Shown: positions 9,393 through 17,974 of the stretch, piece by piece
How positions within the stretch are numbered: position 1 is the first letter of the stretch
Layout of the letters: every line of letters begins with the position of its first letter
Source of the DNA: SCTD01 sp963781675
GTDB taxonomy: Bacteria; Actinomycetota; Actinomycetes; Mycobacteriales; SCTD01
Reading direction: 5' to 3'
Assembly (NCBI GenBank): GCA_963781675.1
Contig: CAWAGF010000001.1
Coordinates: 744,001-808,000, forward strand
DNA length: 64,000 nt
Notes under the pieces: model-generated
Told to the model about the DNA's origin: nothing
The model's input: only the letters and a program-made list of their open reading frames with translations
The model's database searches: none
Translations under genes and position numbers: made by a program

Positions 9393-9411
9393 GGGGCCTC
9401 CTGGCCGGTGG

Positions 9412-9497
9412 GAGAGCAGTGCTCTCGGTCCGGCGCACTGTGGCCCCGTCCGGACGACCTGTCAAGAGCACCGCTCTCGTCCGTGACGGGTGCTCTC
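9412..9497. promoter_or_regulatory. Operator cluster for the divergent TetR regulator
   Basis: There are two palindromes of the form (G)AGAGC-N3-GCTCT(C): GAGAGC-AGT-GCTCTC at 9412-9426 and AGAGC-ACC-GCTCT at 9465-9477. A third half-site GCTCTC lies at 9492-9497, next to the -10 of the regulator gene. Centres of the first two are 52 nt apart, about five helical turns. This suggests TetR binding that represses both divergent genes. Confidence 0.65.
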
Positions 9498-9517
9498 GGA
9501 CGTGGCAGGATCTGCGC

Positions 9518-10240
9518 GTGCCCACCGCCCGAGAGCGCGCCCGCGCCGGCCTGGTCGCCGACATCAAGGCGGCCGCGACGCGCCAGCTGGCCGCGCACGG
9601 CGCCGCGGGGCTGTCCCTGCGCGCCGTCGCGCGCGAGCTGGGGCTGGCCTCCTCGGCCCTCTACCGCTACTTCCCCAGCCGGGACGCGCTGCTGACCGCG
9701 CTGATCGTCGACGCGTACGCCGCCGTGGGGGAGGCGGGCGAGCGGGCGGACGCCGCGGCCCTCGCGGCCGGTGCCGATGCGGGAGCCCGCTGGCTCGCCG
9801 TCTGCCGGGCCGTCCGCGGCTGGGCCGTCGCGCACCCGCACGAGTACGCCCTCGTCTACGGCTCCCCGGTGCCCGGCTACGCGGCGCCGCAGGACACGGT
9901 GGGGCCCGCGATCCGGATCAGCCTGGTCATGGCCCGCCTCGTCACCGGCGCTGCCGCCGACGGGACGCTGCGCCCGCCGCGCCGCCCGCTGCCCGGCCCG
10001 CGGCTGGTCACCGAGGACACGCTCGCGGTCCTCGGGGGCGAGCTCCCGCCGCCGCCGTACGAGGACCTGGTCGAGCGCTCGCTGGTGCTGCTGAGCTCGC
10101 TGTTCGGGGCGACCAGCTACCTGCTGTTCGGCCACCTGCACCGCACGGTGGTCGACGAGGACGCCTGGTTCGACGCCGCGATGGCCGTCGCGGCCGAGGG
10201 CGTCGGGCTCGACCTGCCCCTGCCCGGCCCGCCGTCGTAG
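9518..10240 (+). CDS. TetR-family transcriptional regulator
   Basis: A 240-residue repressor. The N-terminal helix-turn-helix is clear: AAHGAAGLSLRAVARELGLA then SSALYRYFPSRDALLTALI, the canonical recognition helix and following helix of TetR proteins. The ligand domain (from about residue 80) contains WAVAHPHEYALVYGSPVPGY, seen in the WHG/TetR_C_33-type group. CAGGAT lies 6 nt before the GTG, so the transcript is probably leaderless and starts next to the third operator half-site, which would allow autorepression. The ligand is unknown. The divergent epimerase-like gene is the obvious target. Confidence 0.88.
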   Translation: MPTARERARAGLVADIKAAATRQLAAHGAAGLSLRAVARELGLASSALYRYFPSRDALLTALIVDAYAAVGEAGERADAAALAAGADAGARWLAVCRAVRGWAVAHPHEYALVYGSPVPGYAAPQDTVGPAIRISLVMARLVTGAAADGTLRPPRRPLPGPRLVTEDTLAVLGGELPPPPYEDLVERSLVLLSSLFGATSYLLFGHLHRTVVDEDAWFDAAMAVAAEGVGLDLPLPGPPS

Positions 10241-10250
10241 GTTGCGGGGC

Positions 10251-11499
10251 ATGGACGAGCCCGAGCAGACCGCAGCGCACATCGCCGAGGCCGGCAGCCG
10301 CGACTTCGGCAGCGAGGTGCACGGGGACACCCGCGAGGACCGGTGGTCCGGGGGCGGCTACGGCTTCGAGACCCTCGCGATCCACGCCGGGCAGGACCCC
10401 GACCCCGCCACCGGCGCCGTGGTCGTCCCGATCTACCAGACCAGCACCTACGTGCAGTCCGAGGTCGGCCAGCACAAGGGCTACGAGTACTCCCGCAGCG
10501 GCAACCCGACCCGCACCGCGCTGGAGACCTGCCTGGCGGCGCTGGAGGGTGGTCGCACCGGGCTCGCCTTCGCGTCCGGCCTCGCGGCCGAGGACTGCCT
10601 GCTGCGCACCGCCACCAGCCCCGGCGGCCACGTCGTCATCCCGGACGACGCCTACGGCGGCACGTACCGCCTGTTCGCCAAGGTGCTCGAGCGCTGGGGC
10701 GTCGCGCACACGCCGGTCGCGCTGTCGGACCTGGACGCCGTGCGCGCCGCCGATGCGCCCGGAGACCAGCCTGATCTGGTGCGAGACCCCGACCAACCCG
10801 CTGCTCGGGATCGCCGACATCGCCGGGCTCGCCGGCATCGCGCACGACGCGGGCGCCCGGCTCGTCGTCGACAACACCTTCGCGAGCCCGTACCTGCAGC
10901 AGCCGCTCGCGCTCGGCGCCGACGTCGTCGTGCACTCGACGACGAAGTACCTCGGCGGCCACTCCGACGTCGTCGGCGGCGCCCTGGTCACCTCGGACGT
11001 GACCTTCGGCGAGGAGCTCGCCTACCACCAGAACGCGATGGGCGGCGTGCCCGGCGCCTTCGACAGCTGGCTGGTGATGCGGGGCGCCAAGACGCTCGGC
11101 GTGCGGATGGACCGGCACTGCGAGAACGCCGCCCGCGTCGTCGACCTGCTGACCGGCCACGGCGCCGTCGCTCAGGTGCTCTACCCCGGCCTGCCGGACC
11201 ACCCGGGCCACGAGGTGGCGGCGAAGCAGATGAGCGGCTTCGGCGGGATGGTCAGCTTCCGGCTCGCGGGCGGGGAGGCGGCCGCGCTCGCGGTCTGCAA
11301 GGCGACGCGGGTGTTCACGCTGGGGGAGTCGCTCGGCGGTGTCGAGTCGCTCATCGAGCACCCCGGCCGGATGACCCACGCCAGCGTGGCCGGCTCGCAG
11401 CTCGAGGTCCCCTCCGACCTGGTGCGGCTGTCGGTCGGCATCGAGACCGCGTCGGACCTGCTCGCCGACCTCGAGCAGGCGCTGGCCGTCACCTCCTGA
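10251..11499 (+). CDS. metB: Cystathionine gamma-synthase/gamma-lyase family enzyme (one frameshift)
   Basis: A Cys/Met-metabolism PLP enzyme of about 415 residues. Motifs include GFETLAIHAGQDPDP at the start of the core, YSRSGNPTRTALE, the substrate-loop LIWCETPTNPLLGI, and the PLP lysine in HSTTKYLGGHSDVVGGA. One extra base near 10753 (GCC-GCC-g-ATG) breaks the frame. Removing it restores VRAAMRPETSLIW, which lines up with the mycobacterial MetB sequence as I recall it. TAGGTT lies 7 nt before the ATG. Synthase and lyase forms cannot be separated by motif; the pairing with cbs would favour a lyase role in cysteine formation, while position matches Rv1079 (metB). Confidence 0.9.
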
Positions 11500-11561
11500 C
11501 CACCCGCACGTTGAACCGGACATGCCGACTTGACCCCGGACGTCCCGCCGCCGACAGTCCT

Positions 11562-12570
11562 GTGGTGAGGCGACGCACCCCCCGCTGGCTGGTCGAGGCG
11601 ACCGCGTGGTCCCTCGGCGCTGGTCCTGCTGGTCGGCGTGGGCGCCACGCAGGCGATCGACGAGCCGCGCGAGCGCGTCGAGACCGCGACGCCGGCGTTC
11701 ACCGAGCCGGTCCGCCAGCAGGTCGTCGCCGCCGCCGTCGCCCTCCCCGAAGCCCGCGGCCGAAGAAGGCGAAGGCCCCCGTCCGCGCCGCCGCGCAGCC
11801 GGACCTCGACGTCGAGTCGGTGCTCGGCCCGCCGCCCGGGCCGCAGGACGACCCGCGCCCGCTGCGCACCGCCGCTCCCGCCGACCGCTACGCCTTCCTC
11901 GTCGGCGTGCAGGACTACCGGCGCCCCACGGTCGACACGATCGGCAGCCGCAAGGACGTCGAGTACATCCGCTCGCTGCTGCTCGCCAACGGCTGGAAGG
12001 CCGAGAACATCCGGCTCGTCGCGGACGGGCAGGCCACCGGCGCCGCCATCCGCGACGGCATCGCCTGGCTCGCCTCGACCAGCCGTCCCGGCCAGACCTT
12101 CTCGTTGTTCCACTACTCCGGCCACGTCAAGCAGCACGGCGGCGTGCAGCGACTCGCTCTGGCCGGTCGACCGCGACTTCGTCCGCGACACCCAGGTCGC
12201 CTCGATGCTGTCCCGCGTGCAGGGCCGGATGTGGGTCGACATCGCCGGCTGCGAGGGCTCCAGCTTCCTCGACGGCGTGCCCAGCAGCCGGGTGCTGTTC
12301 AGCGGCAGCAGCAAGGCGACGGAGAAGTCCTACGAGTACCCGCCGTGGGGCATGTAGCGTCTGGACCGGGCTGGTCTTCGACCTGAGCCTGCGCCAGGGC
12401 CAGGCCGACGCCGACAAGGACGGCCGCACCACGATCGGCGAGGCGCTGCGCTACTCGCAGTACTACGCGCAGGCGATCACCCTCGGCCAGCGCCCGCACG
12501 GCCGGCAGACGCCGCAGTTCGCCGGCGCTCCCGACCTCGGCTGGACGCTGGCGGACCCGCCGCCGCGTAG
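11562..12570 (+). CDS. Caspase-like (peptidase C14) domain protein with N-terminal membrane segment (frameshifted)
   Basis: A metacaspase-like cysteine peptidase domain behind an N-terminal membrane anchor (LVLLVGVGATQAI) and an Ala/Pro/Lys linker. The caspase core begins at DRYAFLVGVQDYRR; SRKDVEYIRSLLLANGW and ENIRLVADGQATGAAIRDGI match the C14 fold. The catalytic dyad candidates are His in FSLFHYSGHV (V where most members have G) and Cys in VDIAGCEGSSF. At least five extra bases break the frame, one of which creates an apparent TAG at 12356-12358 inside GM-SVWTGLVFDL. The last shift before the stop is unresolved. C14 proteins in bacteria are linked to programmed death and regulated proteolysis in some cases; the role here is unknown. 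Confidence 0.65.
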
Positions 12571-12574
12571 TGCC

Positions 12575-13030
12575 TCAGGCGCCCGGCTTGGCCACCATGA
12601 GCACGATCACGGCCGTCCACGCGAGCATCGCGAGCCCTCCGCCCGCGGCGATCTGCCCGGCGTAGCCGCCCGCAGGCCGCCCCTCGTCCAGCGCCTTGGC
12701 CGCCTTGGCCTGCGCCGGGGCGACGAGCGCCAGCGTGAGCACCACCGCGACGAACCACAGCGCGTACGACGCGCCGATCCACGCGTCGCCCATCGACCAC
12801 TGGTCGCCGACGTCGCCGAGGCCGACCAGGGCCGAGCCGAGCAGGACCGTCACGACGGTGGCGAGGGTGTACAGGCGGGTGGTGCGGGCGGCGTCGCGCA
12901 GCGCCTCCACCCGACCGGCCCGTACGTGCCGGGCCGACGTCACGGCGGCGACCGCGGACGGCCCCACCAGGAACGCCACGGTCAGCAGGTGCAGGGCCAG
13001 GACGAGCGCGTACGAGCCGGAGTAGTCCAT
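12575..13030 (-). CDS. DUF2269-type integral membrane protein
   Basis: A 151-residue protein with four hydrophobic helices: ALVLALHLLTVAFLVGPSAV, the region around LATVVTVLLGSALVGLG, YALWFVAVVLTLALVAP and GGLAMLAWTAVIVLMV. The lone His in helix 1 (ALHLL) and the overall pattern resemble predicted integral membrane proteins of the DUF2269 group, which have no established function. The frame is intact. It is convergent with the C14 gene and stands alone. The ATG at 13030 is the start that gives a membrane helix immediately; in-frame codons upstream are Arg/Pro-rich. Confidence 0.7.
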   Translation of the reverse strand: MDYSGSYALVLALHLLTVAFLVGPSAVAAVTSARHVRAGRVEALRDAARTTRLYTLATVVTVLLGSALVGLGDVGDQWSMGDAWIGASYALWFVAVVLTLALVAPAQAKAAKALDEGRPAGGYAGQIAAGGGLAMLAWTAVIVLMVAKPGA

Positions 13031-13095
13031 CCCGGCACGGTAACGGGGACGTCCCCGCAGTGGACGCGCGGCGGGCGGCCCGGCACGATGGGACA

Positions 13096-13134
13096 CGCGC
13101 TGTGACCTGCATCTCCCGAAGCAGTCACAGCGCG
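13096..13134. promoter_or_regulatory. Inverted repeat with TGTGAC/GTCACA arms
   Basis: CGCGCTGTGACCTGC (13096-13110) is nearly the reverse complement of GCAGTCACAGCGCG (13121-13134), with one base unmatched. The core TGTGAC...GTCACA resembles Crp-type half-sites, although the spacing is wider than a standard Crp site. It sits about 85 nt before the GTG of the exported DNRLRE-like protein. Confidence 0.4.
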
Positions 13135-13216
13135 AGCAGGAGATCACGTAGCACCGTCGAAACAGTGCCTACTACGCGTCGGCAACCCAGCCGTCACGTG
13201 CCCGTGGAGGTCTCAG

Positions 13217-14335
13217 GTGAGCAAGGTCCTTCGTGCGTCCGCCGTCCTGGTCGCGGCCGGTCTGACGGTGCCGCTGTGGGCGGTGCCGAGCGCGTTCGCC
13301 GAGTCCGCCACCGAGGCCGCGTCCATCGGCGCGTACTTCTACCGCCAGGGCGTCACGACGCAGAACCAGGGCCTGCCGGCCGAGCCGCCCGCGGCCCCGC
13401 CGAACGTCACCGGCGACAACGCCGACGGCGTCGCGAAGGGCAACCTCGCCGTGTCCGCGCAGGGCGGCCAGGAGGACAAGGTCAGCTTCCTGTCCTTCAG
13501 CCTGGCGTCGGCGCCCCTCGAGGGCACCATCGACTCCGCGCTGCTGAGCGTCCCGCTGGTGCCGTCCGCCCCGCCCGCGAACATCGCCTTCAACGAGGCG
13601 CCCGAGCTGGTCCGCGTCTGCAAGGCCGGCGATCCGGCTTCTTCGGCGAGGACGGCACGAGCATCCTGCTCGCCCCCGAGCGCCTGTGCGACGAGTTCTC
13701 CAGCGAGCCCGGCAAGCTGTCCGCCGACGGCAAGTCGTACGTCTTCGACATCACCGGGCTGGCAGCGACCTGGCTGGAGAGCAACGACGGCCTCGCGCTG
13801 ACCGTCGCCGAGGGGGCCGAGTCCAGCCCCGTTCCAGGTCGTCTTCGCGCCGGCCGACCAGGCCAGGCTGGCCTACAGCTTCACGCTCCTCCGAGGAGGT
13901 CCTCGAGACCCCGGCGCTGACCGACACCGGCACCACCCTCGACAGCGGCGCGGCCGACCTGGACAGCGGCTTCAGCGGCGGCTCGCTGCCCACCGTCGAC
14001 TCCGGCTTCGGCAGCGTCGAGTCGCCGGTCGTCGACACCGCGCTGCCCGAGCCGCAGACGATGCCGGCGCCCGCCCCCGCGCCCGCCGTCGCGAGCGCGC
14101 CCGTCCGCAACGTCGCGGTCATGACCGAGGCGCCCCTGAACCCCTCCGCCGGCTTCTGGGTCGGCGCTGCTCGCGCTGGTCGGCATGGCCGGGCTGCTGT
14201 CGCTGATCATGGGCGACCCGCGCGTGGCCGCCCGCCGGCGCCGCGACCAGCACGTCCCGCCTGAGCAAGGCCCTCCAGGGCCGCCAGAGCGCCGCCGCCC
14301 GCGGGCCGCGCCTGGCCCGCCCCCTCGCGATCTAG
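13217..14335 (+). CDS. Exported DNRLRE-like protein with C-terminal membrane anchor (frameshifted)
   Basis: About 371 residues after correcting six extra bases. The signal peptide is VLRASAVLVAAGLTVPLW ending PSAFA. The first domain (about residues 28-190) has the outline of DNRLRE/collagen-adhesin stalk modules: VSFLSFSLASAP, IDSALLSVPLV, VFDITGLAATWLESNDGLAL. A Thr/Ser/Asp-rich and then Ala/Pro-rich linker follows (MPAPAPAPAVASAPV). A hydrophobic segment (LLALVGMAGLLSLIMG) and an Arg-rich tail end it, so it is probably surface-exposed but membrane-anchored. GGAGG precedes the GTG by 6 nt. It is the first gene of the run into the ABC transporter, separated from the binding protein by 84 nt. 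The domain assignment is by pattern, not search. Confidence 0.6.
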
Positions 14336-14419
14336 CGCCTCCTCCCGCCCCACCGGTACCACCCGCACCCGCTCGTCCCCGCTCGCCCGTGCGACCCAGC
14401 CCCCAGGAGCACCTGCGCC

Positions 14420-15913
14420 ATGAACCTCGCCCGTTCCCGCGGCTTCGCCGTCGCGATGCTCTGCTCGGCCGTCCTCACGGCCGCCTGCGGCCTCAAGCCG
14501 GAGGTCAAGGACGCGCTCGTGCAGAACCCCGGCCTCGCCGCCGGCGGTGGCGGCCAGGTGGCCGTCGACACCGACGGCGACGGCACGGTCGACTCGTTCA
14601 CGACCGACCCGGGTGCGGCCGGCGTCCTGCCGGACGGCACGACCGCCACGGGGACCGACTCGACGGGCACCGGCACGAGCACGGGCACCGGCACCAGCAC
14701 GGGCACCGGGACGAGCACCGGCACCGGCACCGGCACCGGCACGGGCACCGGGACGAGCACCGGCACCGGTACCGGGCGGGACGACGGGGACGGCTGCCCT
14801 GCCGGACGAGAAGGGCACCACCACCGGCATCGACTTCGACAAGCAAGACGATCCGCATCGCCCTGCACGGGCCGCTCACGGGCGCCGGCGTCCCGCAGGA
14901 GTCCTTCCGCACCGGCACGCCGAAGTACTGGGACGAGGGACCGGGCGGCAAGCCGCGCCTGCTCAAGAACGGCTTCCGCGTCCTCGCCGAGGCGATCGAC
15001 GACAAGTACAACGCCCCGGACGCGCTGCGCGCCTGCAACGCCGCCGCCAAGCAGGTCTTCCTCATCGTCGGCGGCGCCGGCACCGACCAGATCCAGGCCT
15101 GCGCCCAGAGCCAGGTGCTGCGCCGCGGCAACGTGCCGTACCTCTCGGCCGGCGTGACCGAGTCGGGCCTGGGCTCCCTGCCGAACTACTTCGCGACCTC
15201 GCTGACCTACAAGCAGCAGGGCCCGCTCGTCGTGAAGATGGCGCAAGGAGAACGGCTTCTTCAAGGGCAAGTGGGCCGTCGTCATCACCGAGGGCCCGAA
15301 CTTCGCCGACGCGCGCAGCTCGATCGTCGCCGCGCTCAAGGCCTCCGGCGCGCAGTTCGACCCAGTCCAAGGACGTCTACCTGACCGACAAGGCGCCGCG
15401 CGACTGCTCCGCGGTCGGCACGTCGGTCCGCTCCGGCGGCCCGTACAACGCCATCTACTTCCTCGGCCAGCCGAGCCTTCTTCGCCCAGTGCGTCGGCGT
15501 CATCGGCGCCGGCCCGACCTACACGGGCCCCGGCCCGTCCTTCGGCATCAACACCGTCGCGAACCTCGCGTGCAACGCCGCCGGCGGCCAGTACAAGGGC
15601 TACTACCTGCACCCGGCGACCGGCATCGACCAGGCCGCGCAGCGGGCCAAGGGCGTGACCTTCCGCGACGACATCGAGTACCAGATCTACGGCGCGATGC
15701 AGGGCCTGGAAGCGGCTTTCAACCTGGTCCAGGGCAAGCTGACCCGCGAGAAGTTCATCGCCGCGCTGCGCAACGCCTCGCATTCCCGAGGGCATCGCCC
15801 CCGGCGCGGTGTACAAGGGTGCACGCTTCGGCGGCACGGCCGCCTACGCGCTCAAGGCGCAGTGCAGCCCGAACGCCAACCGCTACGTGACCGTCAAGCG
15901 CTACAACAAGTGA
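14420..15913 (+). CDS. Branched-chain amino-acid-type ABC transporter substrate-binding lipoprotein (frameshifted)
   Basis: A lipoprotein of about 495 residues after removing six extra bases. The lipobox is SAVLTAACGL, lipidated at the Cys. Residues 25-75 hold a calcium-loop-like DTDGDGTVDSF and then a long Thr/Gly/Ser tract. The binding domain starts at TIRIALHGPLTGAGVPQESF, with LLKNGFRVLAEAIDD, QVFLIVGGAGTDQIQAC and VPYLSAGVTESGLGSLPN, the outline of LivJ/K-type type I periplasmic binding proteins. The ligand is probably an amino acid, amide or small organic acid. It heads livHMGF-like genes, with the permease starting 34 nt later. Confidence 0.85.
14662..14775 (+). repeat. Thr-Gly/Ser-coding short tandem repeat in the binding-protein gene
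   Basis: Iterated 6-base units (ACGGGC, ACCGGC, ACGAGC and variants) run for about 114 nt and encode alternating Thr-Gly and Thr-Ser. They form a flexible linker between the lipid anchor and the ligand-binding domain. The frame stays open until an extra base just after the tract, so the repeat itself may also be a source of length error. Confidence 0.85.
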
Positions 15914-15947
15914 CCGCCGGCGGTCACACCAGGAAGGTGGCCGCCCC

Positions 15948-16851
15948 GTGCTGATGGCGCTCGACGTCGTCGCTCCAGCGATCGCAGGCTGCCATCCAAG
16001 GAGCCGTCTACGGGCTGCTGGGGCTCGGGCTGGTCCTGCTCTACAAGAGCAACAAGGTCTTCAACTTCGCCCAGGCGGAGTTCGGCACCAGCGCGGCCTT
16101 CGCCACGCTGTTCGCGGACAACGGCACCGGGATCCTCCCGAACCTGCCGCTGCCGCTGGCGGTGGTGTTCGGCCTGCTGGTGGGCACCGGCATCGGGCTG
16201 CTCACCGAGCTGCTCGTGGTCCGCCCGCTGTTCAGCGCGCCGAAGGTGACGCTGGTCGTCGCCACGGCCGGCGTGACCCTGCTGCTCATCGCCGTGCAGG
16301 GCTTCTTCGCCGGCGCGGAGCCCTCCACCCTCGCCCCGCTGGTGAAGGGCGACTTCGTCAACAGCGGCGCGATCCGCATCACCAACCAGCAGGTGATCAT
16401 CGTCATCGTGCTCGCGGTGCTGGCCGTCGCGTCCGCGCTGTTCTTCAGCCGGACCCGCACCGGCACCGCGATCATCGCCGTCTCGCAGGAGCCGACCGCG
16501 ACGAGCCTGGTCGGCATCAGCGTCAAGCGGACCTCCGCGCTCACCTGGGGCCTGGCCGGCCTGCTCGGCGGCATCGCCGGCATCCTGCTCTCGGGCAGCA
16601 CCGGCTTCGTCTCGCCCGGCTCGCTCACCGGCCTCGCGCTGATCCCCGCCTTCACCGCCGCGGTCTTCGGCGGCATCACCAGCCTGCCGGGCGCCTTCCT
16701 GGGCGGCGTCGTCATCGGCGTCGTCGAGGCCCTCGCGCAGGCCAACATCCCCAAGGACATCATCCCCGGCTCCGGTCGCGTGGTGCTGTTCGTCGCGCTG
16801 CTCGGGGTCCTGCTCGTCCGGCCCGCCGGCCTGCTCGGGAAGGAGACCTGA
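15948..16851 (+). CDS. livH: Branched-chain amino-acid-type ABC transporter permease (LivH)
   Basis: A roughly 300-residue membrane permease with eight or so hydrophobic helices. LQRSQAAIQGAVYGLLGLGL at the start and the conserved EPTATSLVGISVKRTSALTW loop are LivH marks; the latter corresponds to the EAA-like coupling loop that docks on LivG/LivF. The C-terminal helix region PGAFLGGVVIGVVEALAQ is also typical. One extra base near 15977 breaks the frame. The GTG start follows AGGAAGG. Its stop overlaps the livM start as TGATG. The gene acts in the inner complex of the importer. Confidence 0.92.
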
Positions 16852-17974
16852 TGACCGCCGTCGCCGACCGACCGGCTCCCTCACCGGAGCAGGGGGAGGA
16901 GCAGCACGGCGGGCCGGGGCGGGACTTCGGCCCGATCCGCTGGCTGCCGCGCCTGCTCGTCGTCCTGCCGCTGCTCGTACTGGGTGCTCTTCTACATCCC
17001 GGACACCGAGGAGTACGCCGCCGTCGCGGCCGACGCGTGCATCTACGCGATCGTCGGGCTCAGCCTCAACATCATCATCGGCTACACCGGACAGCTGTCC
17101 CTGGGGCACCAGGGCTTCGTCGGGGCCGGCGCCTTCGCCGCCGCGTACTCCCTGACCGTGCAGAAGGTGCCGTTCGCGCTGACCTTCGCTCATCGCCGCG
17201 ATCGTGGCCGCGCTGTTCGCGCTGGTGCTGGGCCTGGTGGCGCTGCGCATCACCGGGCTCTACCTCGCGCTCATCACGCTGGTGTTCGGCCTGACGCTCG
17301 AGGGCTCGCTGTTCGAGATCCCGCGCTTCACCAACGCCGGCGCCGGCCAGCCCGCCGACCGGCCGGAGTTCCTGTTCGACGACGGCAACTTCTACCTGTT
17401 CTGCCTGGCCTTCCTCGTGGCCGCCTGCTACGTCGACTACCGGCTGCTCAAGACCAAGACCGGGCGGGCGCTGCTGGCCCTGAAGGAGAACGAGCGCGTC
17501 GCGGAGGCGTTCGGCATCAACGTGACGGCCTTCAAGCTCATCGCCTTCACGCTGTCCGGCGCCCTCGCGGGCGTGGCCGGCGCGCTGTTCGCCTTCCGCA
17601 TCGGCATCGTCACCGGCTCGGGCTTCGGCTTCTTCCTCGCGCTGACCTTCGTGCTCATGACCGTCGTGGGCGGGCTCGGCAGCCGGATCGGCGTCATCCT
17701 CGGGTCGTCGCTGTTCGCGGTCCTCGACTTCATCCTGCGCGAGACGCCGGTCAAGGGCGTGGAGGAGTTCATCTTCCGCAGCGCCAACGCGACGCAGTTC
17801 GCGCCGCAGTTCATCGGCGCCCTCGGCCTGCTGCTCACCATCACCAAGTACCGCGGCGGGATCGGCGAGCAGATCCGGCCGCTCACGCAGTGGCTGGCGG
17901 GCAAGCCGTTCAGCATCCACGGCGACGCAGACAGCGGCCCGGCCGCAGTGGAGGGCTCCAGTGTCCGTGCTTGA
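16851..17974 (+). CDS. livM: Branched-chain amino-acid-type ABC transporter permease (LivM)
   Basis: The second permease, about 373 residues. An N-terminal hydrophilic tail (DRPAPSPEQGEEQHGG) precedes the first helix. Core LivM motifs are IVGLSLNIIIGYTGQLSLGH and the coupling loop LLALKENERVAEAFGINVTA. Two extra bases, near 16982 and 17190, break the frame. Its ATG overlaps the livH stop by one base, and its 3' end overlaps the livG start by 14 nt, so the four genes are tightly coupled. About ten hydrophobic segments are visible. Confidence 0.92.

Noticed and set aside
10740..10775. Programmed ribosomal frameshifting in the CGS and other metabolic genes
   Set aside because: There are no slippery heptamers or downstream structures common to the sites, and such genes are not frameshifted in other actinobacteria; artefact is simpler.
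12350..12365. In-frame TAG in the C14 gene read as the true end or a recoded stop
   Set aside because: An extra T after ATG explains it, the next frame continues VWTGLVFDL with normal codon bias, and no recoding element is visible.
14662..14775. CRISPR-like repeat array
   Set aside because: The units are 6 nt, contiguous and without spacers; they encode a Thr-Gly/Ser linker inside an open frame.
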